DNA of 64,000 bases from Enoplosus armatus (GCF_043641665.1 NC_092185.1:25382129-25446128); one strand, 5' to 3'; numbered from the stretch's first letter, positions 1-13,117 are shown. Notes: generated by a model from the sequence alone, not told the origin. Numbers and translations are program-made.

Positions 1-438
1 CCAGCTTTATTGCTGTCTGTCTCTCTCCTTCACTCCTGTCTCTATGTCTCTCTCTCCCAAGGTTCAGGCAGTGTCCCAACCCGCCGTCTCCCCAGGACCT
101 TTATCAGGGAGACAGCTCTGCTCATTAAGGAGTTAATTTTCTCACTCCTATCTCTGATTAGTATAGTCAACCTAAAGCACAGTGAATTCTTTAAATTTTC
201 TTCCTTGTTATCAAAAAGGGAGAGGGAGAGAAAAAAAAAGATGGGAATATGGGGGGATATTTAATCGGTTAAGTAGCCTAGTCTTCCTGGGGAACTGGAT
301 TTCTCTCTCTCCCTCTCTCTCTTTTTTTTTTTTTTTTTTTTCTCTTCCCAGCAATGTAAAGAAATCTCGCTGAAAGCCAGCCCAGCTCAGTAATTCAGTT
401 TTGAAAGCATGAGGATGGAGGGAAGGGGAAGGAGGGAG

Positions 439-483
439 GTGGTGGTGGTGGTGGTGGTGGTGGCGGCGGCGGCGGCGGCGGCG
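439..483 (+). repeat. (GGT)n then (GGC)n microsatellite
   Basis: Uninterrupted GGT units change into GGC units. Confidence 0.95.
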
Positions 484-775
484 GGAGAGGGAGGGAAGAG
501 AGAAGGAGAGAAAAAAAACGACTTGATGAAATTCCGCTATCAGCTCCGAACCAATATGCAAAATATCTCGCTGGAAATCAAATAGCTATTATGTTTTCAT
601 TTCCACGTCGGCGTATTTGCTTAATGAAGAGGAGACAGATCAGACCGGCAGAGAGAGTCTGCAGGAGCCGATAACCGCCAACGGCTTCCAGCTATCCGCA
701 CAGAGTGACGCTCCCAGTCACTACGCTTTTTCACCGAGAAAGGAAGGAAAAAAAAAAAAGAAAGGGGATGGAGAG

Positions 776-777
<2 letters not shown>

Positions 778-823
<46 letters not shown>

Positions 824-837
824 GAGAGAGAGAGAGA
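778..837 (+). repeat. (GA)n microsatellite
   Basis: About 30 GA units, one interruption (CGAG). A (GGT)n tract follows at 867-893. Confidence 0.95.
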
Positions 838-1132
838 TATTGAAAGGGGATGGAGAACAAGAAAGAGGTGGTGGTGGTGGTGGTGGTGGTGGTTGTGGGG
901 GGATAAGAGGGGATGAGGAATGGAGAGATACTGACAGAAAGAGAGGAGGAAGCGCCAACATAAAGGAGAGACTGCAGGTTGGAATGGAGAGAGAAACTTG
1001 AGGCCTTTAAACGTCTTATTTACAATTTAATCAATTTAAGAATTTGACGTGAGAAGTAACTTTTAAAAGGTGTTAAATATGTTGCAGCTGTGTTGGTATG
1101 TAATGTCTAGCTTCCCATATCAATCCTATAAA

Positions 1133-1140
<8 letters not shown>

Positions 1141-1168
<28 letters not shown>
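1141..1168 (+). repeat. (AT)n microsatellite
   Basis: Fourteen AT units after an A run. Confidence 0.9.
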
Positions 1169-1172
<4 letters not shown>

Positions 1173-1435
1173 ACATTGTGCTCATGCAGTTTCGGGCCTT
1201 TAATGCTCGGTGTCCTGCTGCGTTCAAGTGCATCAGCTCACTCATTTATCACTGCAGTATTATCAGCCCTTACAGTATGTATTTCATCGATGGCTGTGAT
1301 GGGACATTTTTCCATCTTGCTTTTTTCCCCCAGTAGCCAATTTGTTGACATCCAAATAATAATTTTTCACTTATAGGAAAATGATATGAGTATGGTGTGG
1401 TCCAACTTCTGCTCTGTCAACGCTGTCTTATTAGA

Positions 1436-2085
1436 ATCAATTCAAGTGGGTCTTTGAAATGTCAGTTCCCAAGGTGACGTCTTCAACTTGCTCGCATTCA
1501 CAGGTAATAAGACAAAGACAAGACGCAAATTCTCACAATTGAGAGACCGGGACAATGTAATGTTTGACATTTTTGCTTGAAAAATGACCTTAAAGCTACG
1601 GCGGGCAATGTTATTGAATTGTAATTTCGGTCGAAATAACTAATCTTGACCATTGCATGTCACTAACAATATCTAATTGAAGGGCTCCTTTAAAAAAATG
1701 TGTGTGTGTGTGTGTGATAACCCCCGTCCCTTTTTGTATTTAGTCTGGACCAGGCCTGAATCAAACAACCAATCAGGGTTAGCCAGCGCGTACCCGGCCA
1801 ATCGCATTTGGACTCTGTACAAACGAGGGCGTTTCTACAGAAGGTTCCACCTTGAACGTGAATCAGAGCGGTTGGGAGAGAGGAATCAAAACACAGAACC
1901 CCCTGATTACCCTGATTGGATGTTTGATTCAGACCAGGTCCAGTTTTTTTTTTTTTTTTTGTAAAAGACCATATACAATTAGATATTGTTAGTGACATGC
2001 AATGGACACAATTAGTTATTATTAGTGTAATTCTCTGTAGCTCAACGAATCGATTGATCGACGAATTACTTCGGCTATGATACGA
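1436..2085 (+). mobile_element. hAT-like nonautonomous repeat interrupted by an inverted-repeat insertion
   Basis: The left part contains wording common to a widespread fish repeat (AAATGTCAGTTCCCAAGGTG, then TTTTTGCTTGAAAAATGACC). The right part (about 2020-2085) carries its TAATTCTCTGTAGCTC and ATCGATTGATCGACGAATTA end. Between them lies an unrelated palindromic insertion. The superfamily name is from memory of this repeat type and is tentative. Confidence 0.55.
1630..2025. mobile_element. Fold-back (inverted repeat) insertion
   Basis: CATTGCATGTCACTAACAAT at about 1653-1672 has its exact reverse complement at about 1984-2003 (ATTGTTAGTGACATGCAATG). A second, inner pair of inverted arms occurs at 1744-1780 and 1904-1941, with CTGGACC and TGAATCAAAC matched. 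The core holds a GT microsatellite, a poly-T run and no transposase. Confidence 0.65.
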
Positions 2086-2433
2086 AATCGGACCTTCAAG
2101 CTCAGTTGTTGTAGTTCCTACGAAAGTTGACTTAGAGGTATTCCGTACCACACACTCTGTGGCACTCCCCCGGTCAATCGCTTATTATTCTAAAACGCAT
2201 TGTTGGTCTCCTCGGCTCTTCTCATCGGCTGAGGCGTGTTCACACCTATTTAGGAATACCTGATATGCTTAACAACCTCCTTACGTAGCAACTGAAAGTG
2301 CAGCTCATCATCAGTGTCATTAGTGATATTAGTATTGCTATTGCTAGCAGGAGGAGTTGTAGCCGTGGCACTATCCCATTTCCTGCTCGTTCGAAGTACA
2401 GTGCAAAGTGGAAACAATGTTGAATAAACTTTT

Positions 2434-2471
<38 letters not shown>

Positions 2472-3987
2472 CAGGCCATAAGCTTTTGCAGTATAATTCT
2501 AAGTTTCCACATATTACCCCATAATATTGCGCTACTGGTGAAACAATCACCAGGCCCGGCTGGTCTACTGTAGGTCAAATCTTTCCATCACCGCGATATA
2601 GCGCTTCAACTAGTAGTTGATTCATTTATTAACAGAAAAACGCCTGAAGAACTATTTTGACCGTTGATTCTGTCCATTTTCTATCACTGCAAATCAAATA
2701 GCTGTGAGTGTCGACTGTTGCTCGGAGAAAGCCGTGTAAAATCGGCTCAATCTGGGGTTCCTAAAAAAAAGTTCAGATGCCTGAATGACCGGCAACCATT
2801 ATGTGTAACCTATCGCACCCCCCCCCCCCCCTCCCCCATCGCAATCTGGGAACTTCATCATCATCATCATCATCATCACATTAGATGTGAAGATGATGCG
2901 GGACGGTCAATAAGTCCCGGGGATTTCAGATCTGTCGGAGGGGAAAAAAAAAAAAGAAAAAAAGAAAATCCATGGCTTTTGCTTGAGTTTGTCATCCCCG
3001 GAGTAATCAATGGGGGGCCGTTAGCAGCTCAGATCCTGAAAGCTGAGGAGAAGAAGCTGATTTTTATTGAAGCGGAATATAACAGGTCGATATCACGTGC
3101 GGATGGTCCCTCTTGCGTGAGGGTGGATGGGAGGGATGGGAGGGGTGGGCGGCCATGGAGCTGCGATAAGAGCCAATGTAACGTTGCGGGGGGGCGGGGG
3201 GGGGGGGTGTTCAAAGTGCAAAGTTGATTAAAAGTATTTCCCTCTGTGGTGGGTAATTCTCTTCACTTCTGATCAATAAGTGGCGCCTCTCCAGCGCGCG
3301 ACTCCGTGTCAGGTGCCTCCGTTTTCTCTCTCGAGAGCTCGCACATCCCTTCCTCTCCTCCCCATTCTCTCCTCCTTTTCTCTCTCTAAATATCATTTAA
3401 TGTGTCTCTTCACAAGTCTGTGATTTTCTGATACAAGAGTGCCTCTCCCCCCCCCCCTCTCTCTCTCTCCCTTTGCTTCTCTTGCCTTCAGATCTAATGT
3501 GTGTGTGTGTGTTTTTTTTGTGTGCGGTGGGTTATTAGCGTGAGAGCGGCGAGGCTCTTGCGTCTGTTTAATCAGGCTGGTTGAGCACGCAGGGTTTTTG
3601 ATGTGTGTTGTCTCTGTGTTTAATCAGCGAGCTCCTTGCTGCAGGTTTGATGTGGACGGAGAGTTAATAAAGCAGTATCTTGGGCGCCTTCATCAGCTGC
3701 AGCACTTTGTTCTGCCTCTCCTCGTGCCTCCCGAGACAGACAGCTGCAGCCGCTGCGGCGCTGGAGCTCAAGTGGTCCCGCACTACCCAGCGTCTGTCTC
3801 GGTCTCCTCTTGGTGGTGGACTGGAATTTTCCTCAGTCAACACAAGACCACTCCTCTATCATTTTGTCCCTAATTCAAGCTGCGTTTGCCTGAAATACCT
3901 TAATAATGTCTTTTGCAAACATGTTATGGTGTTTGGCCTCTCCTAGGCCGGGGTATCGATCCTCAATACTTATTGAATACCTGTCCA

Positions 3988-4262
3988 CTGGGGCTGCGAC
4001 TAACAATCCCTTTCATGCCTCGAATAACTGATTCATGAAAACGGCGAAAAGTCACAACCATCGCAATGTGACTTAACGGCCGAGTCAGTCTGCTTGTTCT
4101 GTCCGATCAAAAAGTCAAAAATGTAAGATGTTCAGTTCGTCATCACAGGAGACGAAGAAAACCAGCAAATCCTTACAACTGCGAAGCTGGAACTAGAGAA
4201 TATTTGGCATTTTAGGATTAAAAATGATTGTGGATGGACTAATCCCATTAATAGAGAATATT
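3988..4262 (+). mobile_element. hAT-like repeat copy, degraded
   Basis: Begins GGGGCTGCGACTAACAATCC and continues with CCAGCAAATCCTTACAACTG, AAGCTGGAACTAGAGAATAT and TTGGCATTTT, the order seen in the family's other copies in this window. Confidence 0.55.
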
Positions 4263-4596
4263 TGTTTCCGCTCCAGTTGATTGACACCTAACAGAAGTCT
4301 GCATTTGAACTTTTGCACTTTAGTATTGAAAACTCTCAGGTTTTGAAAGTTTCAGATCAGATTTATTGCCTTGTTTACCCCCTTATTTAATCACACTGTC
4401 CCTAATCTAAAATCAGGAATTTTTTTTTTTAAACACCAACCTTTCGAGCAGTTTGTCATACTTTTTGTTTTATATTCCTCAATTTTTCCGATTTTTGCAA
4501 GATTTCAAATGACACGCAGCCCGAGTTTCATTTCAATTGAACCTATTTGGGATTGTTAACTGTTGTTCAGACAAAATCATCGAACTGAAGAAACTA

Positions 4597-4880
4597 CAGC
4601 CGCAACGATTACTCGATGAATCGATTATTTGATTGAAAGAAAAATTAGTTGCCAACAAATTTGATAATCAATAAATCATTTCAGTCATTTTACAAGCAAA
4701 AAAAATGTCAAAACGTTTGCTTGATTCCAGCTTCTTCAATGTGAGGATTTTTTGCTGCTTTTCTTTGTCATTTGTGACAGTAAAAGCAGAGTCTTTGGGT
4801 TTCGGACTGTTGGTTGGACGCGATCTTGGTTTTAAATCTCTTTTAGTCCAGTTGATCTTGAGCACAGCTCCGCTATTTAC
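4597..4880 (-). mobile_element. hAT-like repeat copy, opposite orientation
   Basis: Starts CCGCAACGATTACTCGATGA and contains ATTCCAGCTTCTTCAATGTG and TTTTTGCTGCTTTTCTTTGT, the reverse complement of the motifs in the 3988-4262 copy. The two copies lie about 340 bp apart head to head. Confidence 0.55.
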
Positions 4881-7461
4881 TCCTTTTTAAACTCCCAGAA
4901 GCCATTTTTTTGTCAGTTGCAAAGGAGCAAGTCTTGTTACATAAACCTCTCTCAAGCAATCCAAAATGAATTTGTTGATTCGCACTGTTTACAAGTTCTC
5001 CTATCTATGACTGTGTAAAGGTCTGCACATCATAGAGAACATTCACCAAGAACAAGAGCCCTTCTCTGTCCAGCAACTGATTTTTTCTTTCAACATTTCA
5101 CAAGTTTTGCTCACCCGAGAACCCTAAGAAACCCTAAGAAATATGAATAGATTAAAGCTTCAGGCTTTTTTTTTTATATATATATATATGAAAAAAAGAT
5201 CCTCCTTCTTTAGTTCACAACCTAGAAAGTTCAGTGGTGCTGCTGGATAAGTCTAAACTTAATTGATGTCCCTCCTTCTGTACAGAGATACACATGTGGG
5301 CTATGTCTTTTCTTTATTATTTCTCCATCTCTTAAATGAGTTCAGTCCAATTTTCCTGTGGATATCACGCCATAACAATTAACAAGGCTTTTACTTTTAG
5401 ACTGGCAAATGAAGCCGAATGTTCTGCACTTATCACACATGGCCCAGCTATCCTTTCTGCCAGCTATCCGAGACAGGAAGAGAGGGAGAAAGAGAGAATA
5501 TTTCTCCTTGGATAAAAGTGGAGGAGAAAGTGGAGCTGAAACTTTTTTCCACGCCATTTGATGTCTGAAAGCAGTGATGCAGTGATTGATTCATTAAACC
5601 AGAGCTGTAATGAGGAAAGAAATCATGATTCAAACTTACATTTTAAACAGGAAATATAATTGGAATTTTATACAGAGAAGTCCCTTTGTACAATTATGAT
5701 TAAAGGAAAATTAATTGTATGAAAATGTCCTCATAGATACTGAAAATTAGATCTCGCAAAAGCTCAGGCGACGTAATTCAAAAATATTGTGTACAGGATC
5801 GATCTTTTTTTCTTCCTCCTCTATTCTTAAAAAAAAAAAAAAAATAATAAAAAATTTAAAGGTCCAAATCTAGCAGTGTTCATTTTATCTGAAATTAGAG
5901 TGAACCATGCAGGCGTGGAAGTTGAAATTAGCCTAAAGATGTTTCATTTACAAAGACAGAAACACTTTGTCAGCCGGCGATTGTTTCCAAGCATTATCTC
6001 TGCCTGCTTTTAATTGCTTTGGAAGTGAAATTAACAGAATTAGAAAAATTGCCTCTCCCTTTTTTCTACAAGCTTCTTCATTCATGGGTATTGTTGTGTG
6101 CTTTGTATAGATTATAGACTCCTTTTGTTCCAGTATTGTAAATATATACGCCCCCAGTCACGGCTTTAGCTCCGAAACAATCCCTCTGTTCGTTCGACGC
6201 AACCTAATGAAAATTAATTTACAACCTTTCTGGATAGAGAGGGGAGGGGAGGGGGGGGGGGGGGGCGGGGAGGAGAATGGCGGGAAAATGAGGAGGGGAA
6301 AAAAAAAAAAGTCCTGGTTTTCTCTCTGTGTTAATTTCACTCTGATTCAGTTATTCAAAAACAATGTGCCCACCCTCCTTGACTTTCCACGACATCATCA
6401 TCATTTATGTGCGCGCGCGAGTTGTTTTCTCCCTCGGCTGTCGGCAGCATATTAACCGTTTCTGCTTCATTCTAGCGCTCCCTTAATCCTCTTAAATGAA
6501 ATTGTTACCCTGAATGAATAACTCTGTCGTGGTATTGTCTCGGGAGCCGGGAGTGAAGCATGTCATCCGATGATCAGATGAACGTAATAGAAACCGCCCC
6601 TTTTTTCAGAATCATCATGTTTTGAAACGCTAATAACTGTAACTCTAAGTCTACAGACACAGGAAAGGAAAAAAACCCCAACAAATATGGCCGTGCGTTT
6701 CAAGGTTCAGAGCTCTTAATGTACCATTAAAGCAGCCCGCTGTATCCATCTTATAGAAGGGAGTATTATTAATGAAGCAATTTAAAAAAAAAAAAAAAAA
6801 AAAGTCACATTAAATCCATATTAACTGAGATTCTTTTTTTTTTGGATGTAATCTTCAAACAGGCTAAAATAGATCAAAAGTACTGTATAATTACTATGGT
6901 CAGCAGGGATTATGAAACTGTAATTGATACAGATCAGCCCTGCACTAATCACTCTTTTAGCTACATTTTTAGGTATACTGTAATTTGGCTTTAAGGTCCC
7001 CCTTGGCTTCTTGCTATTAATCTTTTGGATTAGACCGTTCAGCGTGTCCAATTCTTGAAACCGTTTTTTGAATGAGTCCAGTCAAAAAAAAAAAAAAAAA
7101 AAAAAATGGATCAGTGTGTTTAGGGCATTTTTTTTCCCCCTCCCTACCACAGCACATACAATCATAAGTAGCTTGTTTAACAATCTCACTTCCTTTTTAT
7201 TTTTCACCTCTCCTGCACCGGTCCGTTTAGACTTGAGGCCCATGGGAAGACAATTAAACTCAAATCCTTTTTCCTCCTGCAGACCTAGAGTTCTGTGCTT
7301 GATGGAGCTTTCGGTGATATTATTCATGTGCATTGTTTGTCGAGACCTGATATAATTGGTATATTTAAACAAAAAACTTTGTTCAATTCTTCAGATGTTA
7401 CAGCAGGAAGCCGAGTACAGTGGATTCCGGTTGTTCATTTTCCCTCCTCTCGCCTCTGCAG

Positions 7462-7608
7462 GTTCACTCTGTGATCTCGACGGTGGTGAGGAGAACACGC
7501 CGGACAACCTCAGCCTATCGGGAGAGGAGGGGGGAGCCTCGGACCCGGACGATTCAGCAGAGGGCGACAGCTCCAGCCCTCCGCCGTACACGTCGCTGTA
7601 CAACGAAG
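7462..7608 (+). CDS. zfpm1: zfpm1 exon 2 (acidic N-terminal region)
   Basis: This 147-bp exon lies between acceptor CTCTGCAG and donor GTGAAA. Its first two bases GT complete a codon begun upstream; a C there makes Arg, restoring the conserved FOG junction K-R-S-L. It encodes [20 protein letters not shown] and then an acidic Ser/Pro-rich stretch ending [10 protein letters not shown] (residues 1-48). It ends in phase 1 with a G that joins AA of exon 3 to give Glu. The region follows the NuRD-binding N-terminal peptide and has no folded domain that I recognise. Length is a multiple of three with the same phase at both ends, so skipping it would keep the frame. The frame is also open upstream to an ATG at 7395. 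Confidence 0.85.
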
Positions 7609-9764
7609 GTGAAAAGAGGGAGAAAGCCAGATATAGGATTCAAGCAGATGATGTTAACGCGAGAATCAATTTTAAAAAAAGAAGCTGAAGAGTGAACAAG
7701 CAGCAGCAACAGTTATAACTGTTCCTGAGCTTGATTGTAGATGTACCGTCTATTGAATTTAAAGATTGACAGTGCTTCTCATAAAGACTTTGAAGCTCTA
7801 AAATGGGTCCAGCAAAAAAAAAAAAAAAAGATACCTGCTGTTAAAATGTGACTGCTGTCCAAAACTCATGGGCCCTGTTTACACCTGGTATTAACATCCG
7901 TGTTGGGTGACCTGATCACAGCTCTAAATACGAAGAAGCATTGAGATCCGATCGCTCAGACCACATTCGGAGGTGGTCTGGCCACATTCATTTAGCGGTG
8001 TGTACGCGAATGCGAATCCTGGGCCACGGGAAGGACGGCCCGCTCACCTGACATCCTCTGCATAAGCGGGAGAACGCACTCACTCGCTCATTAAAGAAGA
8101 AGAAGAAGAAGAAGCTGCAACGACAGGCAAAATAGAAGTTTCCTGATGGACAGACGGCTTTACTTGTTGTTAAGTAACCGCTAACTGTAGGTACTGTTAG
8201 CTAGTTAGCTCAGTTAGCCATGCAGCTAGCACTCCGCTGCCCGGACCGTGAGCTCGGAGCACCGGGGGAGTGTTGGTGTTTTCGCACCGCTAGCGCCCGG
8301 AGCTTTGGGCTGCCCGAGAGAAGGAGGTTTAATAAAGCTTTATTTAAGCTTTACAGCTAGTAGACTAACCGAGCTAATTAGCGAATGGCAGCTACAGTTA
8401 GCGGTTACTTTAGCAACAAGTAAAGCTATCAGTCCATCAGGAGGGAAAACCCGAAAAACATTTTCTCCGTAAAATGATGGAGTTTCACCAAAATCGGTGA
8501 ATAAAGTTGCGTGTTTTCGTACAGTCATCAGCGAGGCCCAGTCCCCAGAAACACTCAGCTCCAGCAGCGTCTATCGTTTTTTTTCCCCAACTTACTTGTT
8601 GTTGTATTCGTTTGCGGTCTGATAAACAGGAAGTTCCTCAAATTCAGGTGAAGGCAGCGCATTTGGTCTTTACAAATGGAACCGATGTACAAATGTACAT
8701 TTGCATGTAGAGCGGGGAAGTGAGACCCGACCACAAGTGGTCACCGGAGACGCACGTGGAGGCGCGCGTTAATACCCAAACCAAATATAAAACAGCAAAT
8801 ATTCATATCTGACCAGCTGGATCCAGTGAAGTTTTGGCATCAAAGTCATGACACACAAGTTGAATGAAGTGTGTTAATACAAAGCTCGGTTAGCGACTAA
8901 GAGCTCAAATAGTCACCACGTCGCCAAGCCTATTTTGCAAAGGACACAAATTAACTTTTGCTCACGCTCATTCTTTTACAATATGATCAGATAAACTGAA
9001 AAAAAAGGTTTCGCCACCCGTCTAGTTAACAGGCAGTTTATTAGCGGTTATTACCAGATTTATGTCCTCATCACACGACTTGGAAGTTTTTCCTTCGTCG
9101 AGCGATGTCCGCCCTGTTATCTGCCAGGAGGCCGTTAACGCCACCCAGCGACAACTCGAAAAAGACCGAAGAACCATTACGAGGTTTGCCGCTGTCCAGA
9201 TGTATCACTCTTTTTTTTTTATTTTATTTTTTATTTATTTATTTTTTATCTCTATTGTGTCTAAATGAATAAAAAGAAATAATAATAATTCTCCGGGTTC
9301 AATCTTGGCTCCGGTGAATCTAACCCCTCATGCACCTCTTATCCCGAGCCACCCTTGCAAGGTGTGATAGCAGAGTTTCCATTCATATTCTTTTGACTTA
9401 TTCAAGATTTCACTAGCTGTGTTTTTTTTTTTTTTTAATCTCAAAAATTCCTGCTCTTGTGAAATTTTGGGGCTGGGAGTGATAAGCGTCTGTTGGTTGG
9501 CTTGGTTTGATAAACCCATGGAAATTCTGTCAGGTGCTAATCGAGACGAGATTAGAGATTAGCTAGGTGTGTGTGTGTGTGTGCGCGTGTGTGTGTGTGT
9601 GTGTGTGTGTGAGGTGAGAAGTGGGTTACGTGTGTATTAGATTGTATAAGAAGAAGAAGATGGGAGAACAGAGGAGGCTGCACATTTGAGCAAGTTTGTC
9701 TGTCGATAGCAAACTGACTTGGCGTCTTTGTTTCTTTATTTGTGTCGCCGCCCCCCCCCCACCT

Positions 9765-9800
<36 letters not shown>

Positions 9801-9983
9801 CTCCCCATCCCACTGTTGATTTACTCCTCTCTCTCTTCTCTGGGGTTCCTCAGTTGCCCGGCGCTGCCATTATCAGTTCTCTGTAAATCAGCCATGTTTG
9901 ACGAACCTGCTCTTTCAACCTGGGATCAATACCAGGTCTTTATCTGGTCAGCGCTGGCTAATAAAGGCAAGGCCTTATCCACC

Positions 9984-10032
<49 letters not shown>

Positions 10033-10247
10033 GATAACCGCCCTGATAACTTTAGCAAGAAAAACACATTCTACCAGTAACAGGACCAGGCACTCTCTTT
10101 CTCTCCATCACACCCTCCTCCTCCTCCTCCTCCTCCTCAACCTGACAGAGGGAGCCAGTATATTAATGCTGATACAACGGATCCACACACACACACACAC
10201 ATGCCACATACACACAACTTTATTGAGGAAGACATGAAGCATCTGTT

Positions 10248-10282
<35 letters not shown>

Positions 10283-10970
10283 GTGGTGGGGTTTTTTTCC
10301 CTCCCCTCTCTCTTCTCAGAATTGCTGTACAGTTGCAGCGAGAAACAAGTGAAGGTCCCTTTTTTTTTTTTTTTTTTTTTTTACAAGGCAATCGTACTCA
10401 TACATCACAGGAAACCTGATAAAAATCCACTTCTGGGGCTGATTAGTCAGTATGTCACCTCCTTTTGACCTCTAATTGTCGTGCCCTTTTTTGGACCAAT
10501 CAGGATGGTTTTTGTAAGCTTCCAGCTTTTTTTTTGCTTTTTTTTTTTTTTGTCTGTACACATGCAATAGTTCCGATGTGATTGGTTGATTCGTCAAACA
10601 GACAATTGCGATAATAGAGCGATTGTTTCAATAATCATTTCAGCTCCTCCGACGTGAGAATTTGTGGCTTTTCGCTGTTTCAGGTCATTCGAAATGAAAT
10701 AGGTTTGTTTTTGGACTGCTGTTTGGAACAAAATGGGTAACAGAGTGCCACAGGAATGAGTCCTAAAACCTAAAAAAAAACCAAAAACGTATTGTACAGA
10801 TTCTCCCTGACAAGAAACACGAAGCCCCTTTCCGGACATGGAATACGCAACATCGCCGACTTTCGCCTGTCTGTTGACATGGTGGCTTTCTTGTCATTCA
10901 TGCGGTGGTGCTCCTTACAGCTTGACGGGACATTGAGGGAAACAGCTGCATGCTTGCATCATATTCTCAT

Positions 10971-11001
<31 letters not shown>

Positions 11002-11806
11002 CACAGCGGTGAATTATAAAAATGTTATAACAGCGAGGAAGAAGACGCTTCTCTGTTCTCTCACAGGCTGCATCACTGGTGCATTTTAAAACCTCTTTTC
11101 GCCGCCGGAGCCTTGACTAAGGCCGTTTCTTCTCACAAGTAAACCCACAGTAAAAACAACCATATTGGCCTATTTCAGCTCCATTACCAACATTGCTAAT
11201 AGGCGCAATAGGTGCGCTTCATTTGTTTTTTATCAATACACATGAATAACTTGTGCTTTACTTGTGCTTTATGTGTAACCCGAAGAGCATTTTAAGCTCC
11301 TACTTATTTCTCTTCAGGCTTACTGTATGCAGTCTCCATGCCGCCAAAATTGACCGACGTGGAGACTGTAGTGGATAGATCTATGAAATATGAGGGAACA
11401 GATGCGTAAAGAAAAGATGCAAAAGACAAAAAAAAAAAAAAGGCTTCTTTTAAAATCAGAAACGTGCAGAGGGTTGTAGAAGTTAGGAGGCGAGATTGTT
11501 GGGTGACTTTGCCCTGCAGATGTGACAGGGGAAGTTCAGCTTATCAGATTGATGGAGACTGTCTCGCTATAGGGGGGTGGGGTGGGGTGGGAGAGGGGTG
11601 CGAGGGGGGAGGCAGAAAAGTGTCTGTCGACTCCTCCTGATACCTGCCTCCCTGTCTGAGATGATATGGGAGATAATATTGATAATATTAAACGCAATAA
11701 CTGTGTCTCTAGCTCTCCTCCCTTGCCTCAGCCCCTGCAGGATAAAATCAATGTGCCATTCAATGTGATTTATAGCTGAAAATAATGGCACTATTTAGGC
11801 AGGGGG

Positions 11807-11841
<35 letters not shown>

Positions 11842-12877
11842 GAGATCTGCCTGCCTGTGTGTACAGTATGCCGTTGTGTATGAGTGTTTGCGTGTGGAAA
11901 GGTGGACGTGACGCCAAGATGGATGGTGTGTGTGTGTGTGTATGTGTGCATCTCCCTTCTCTTTGTGTGTGTGTGTGTGTGTGTTGATTTATTTGACGAT
12001 GCAGATCCAATCTCCCAACTGTTACATTAATAACAGAGGAGTGTGAGGGTGTCACGTGGTAGCGGGGGCGTTCATGGCTGGTATCGATTGGGCGCTATCG
12101 CTGTTTATCGGAGCGGGAATGCAAGGGTAAACACAGGCTTTGTGCAGGCAGCCGGGGTGTTTATCGGGATTGGGGCCGAAGACTGGGTGAGGGTTTTTTT
12201 TTTTTTTTTTTTTTTTTTGTGGAGGGGAGAGCACAAAATGGGAGCCCGGAAGGAGGAAGTGGAGAGAAGGGCAAAAGTTAGGAGGGCGGGGGTTCCGGGA
12301 AAAAGGACAAAAGTGGATGAACTGCTTTTTAAATGAAGAGGGTTATAAGGAGAATGACCAACATTTCACTTTGTGGTCATTTCCAAAAAAATAATCCATG
12401 TATCACGCACAAGTATACAAGACTGACCTACCTACAGAACCTTTAAAGCTTAGTATCCACATTACCAACACATGTGTTGATACTCATTTGTTTCCATAAA
12501 CACAAACATGGATCCTAAATATATATATATATATGTAATTTTAGAGAATTCCGACTAAGATATGTACAGAGCACAGCGCTGTACAGTTCACGGTTACGTT
12601 TAATCGTGAAATCTGCACACTAGCAAATAATGTAATTAATTGATTTACACGAGAACATATAGAAACACTTTTTTATTTTTGGTTGTTGTTTTAAATGCTT
12701 CCCTCATACGTCAACAGAAATGTCTGCCTTAAAAGATTTGGGCGATTTTGTTTTGTTGTAACCACAGTGACGATCATTAGTGAGATTAATAGTGACATGT
12801 TTGTGATCCGTCTCCATGCAGTCAGCTTTTGAGTCACCCTAACCCTTGGCCCGATGATGATGCAAGACCAGAGAACA

Positions 12878-12912
<35 letters not shown>

Positions 12913-13081
12913 CCAGCTCAGATAGCCGGAGGTGCTGTGATGTAACTATTAATCTAATCTAACTCATCGTGAGTCCTGCTAATAGGGAGAGACCCAGCAG
13001 TGTGATGAACCGGCTGATAACCGGCAGCACAGGCAAAGTTCAGGGTTCACATACAGAATATGCACACTGGATAAACACAGC

Positions 13082-13117
<36 letters not shown>

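Larger units (their letters stand above)
1..7461 (+). other. zfpm1: Intron upstream of zfpm1 exon 2 (presumed intron 1, partial)
   Basis: No exon is supported here. The expected first FOG exon, a short peptide beginning MSRRKQ and ending with one base of an Arg codon, was not found by eye on the + strand. The stretch holds GA, GGT and AT microsatellites (439-1168), hAT-like repeats with an inverted-repeat insertion (1436-2085), further hAT-like copies (3988-4880), homopolymer runs, and apparently unique AT-rich DNA from about 5560 to 6560 that could hold conserved noncoding elements. The acceptor for exon 2 is CTCTGCAG at 7454-7461. Confidence 0.7.

Noticed and set aside
12055..12180. Several GATA-like words (TATCG) considered as a GATA cluster
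   Set aside because: They read CGATA on the reverse strand and miss the WGATAR consensus.
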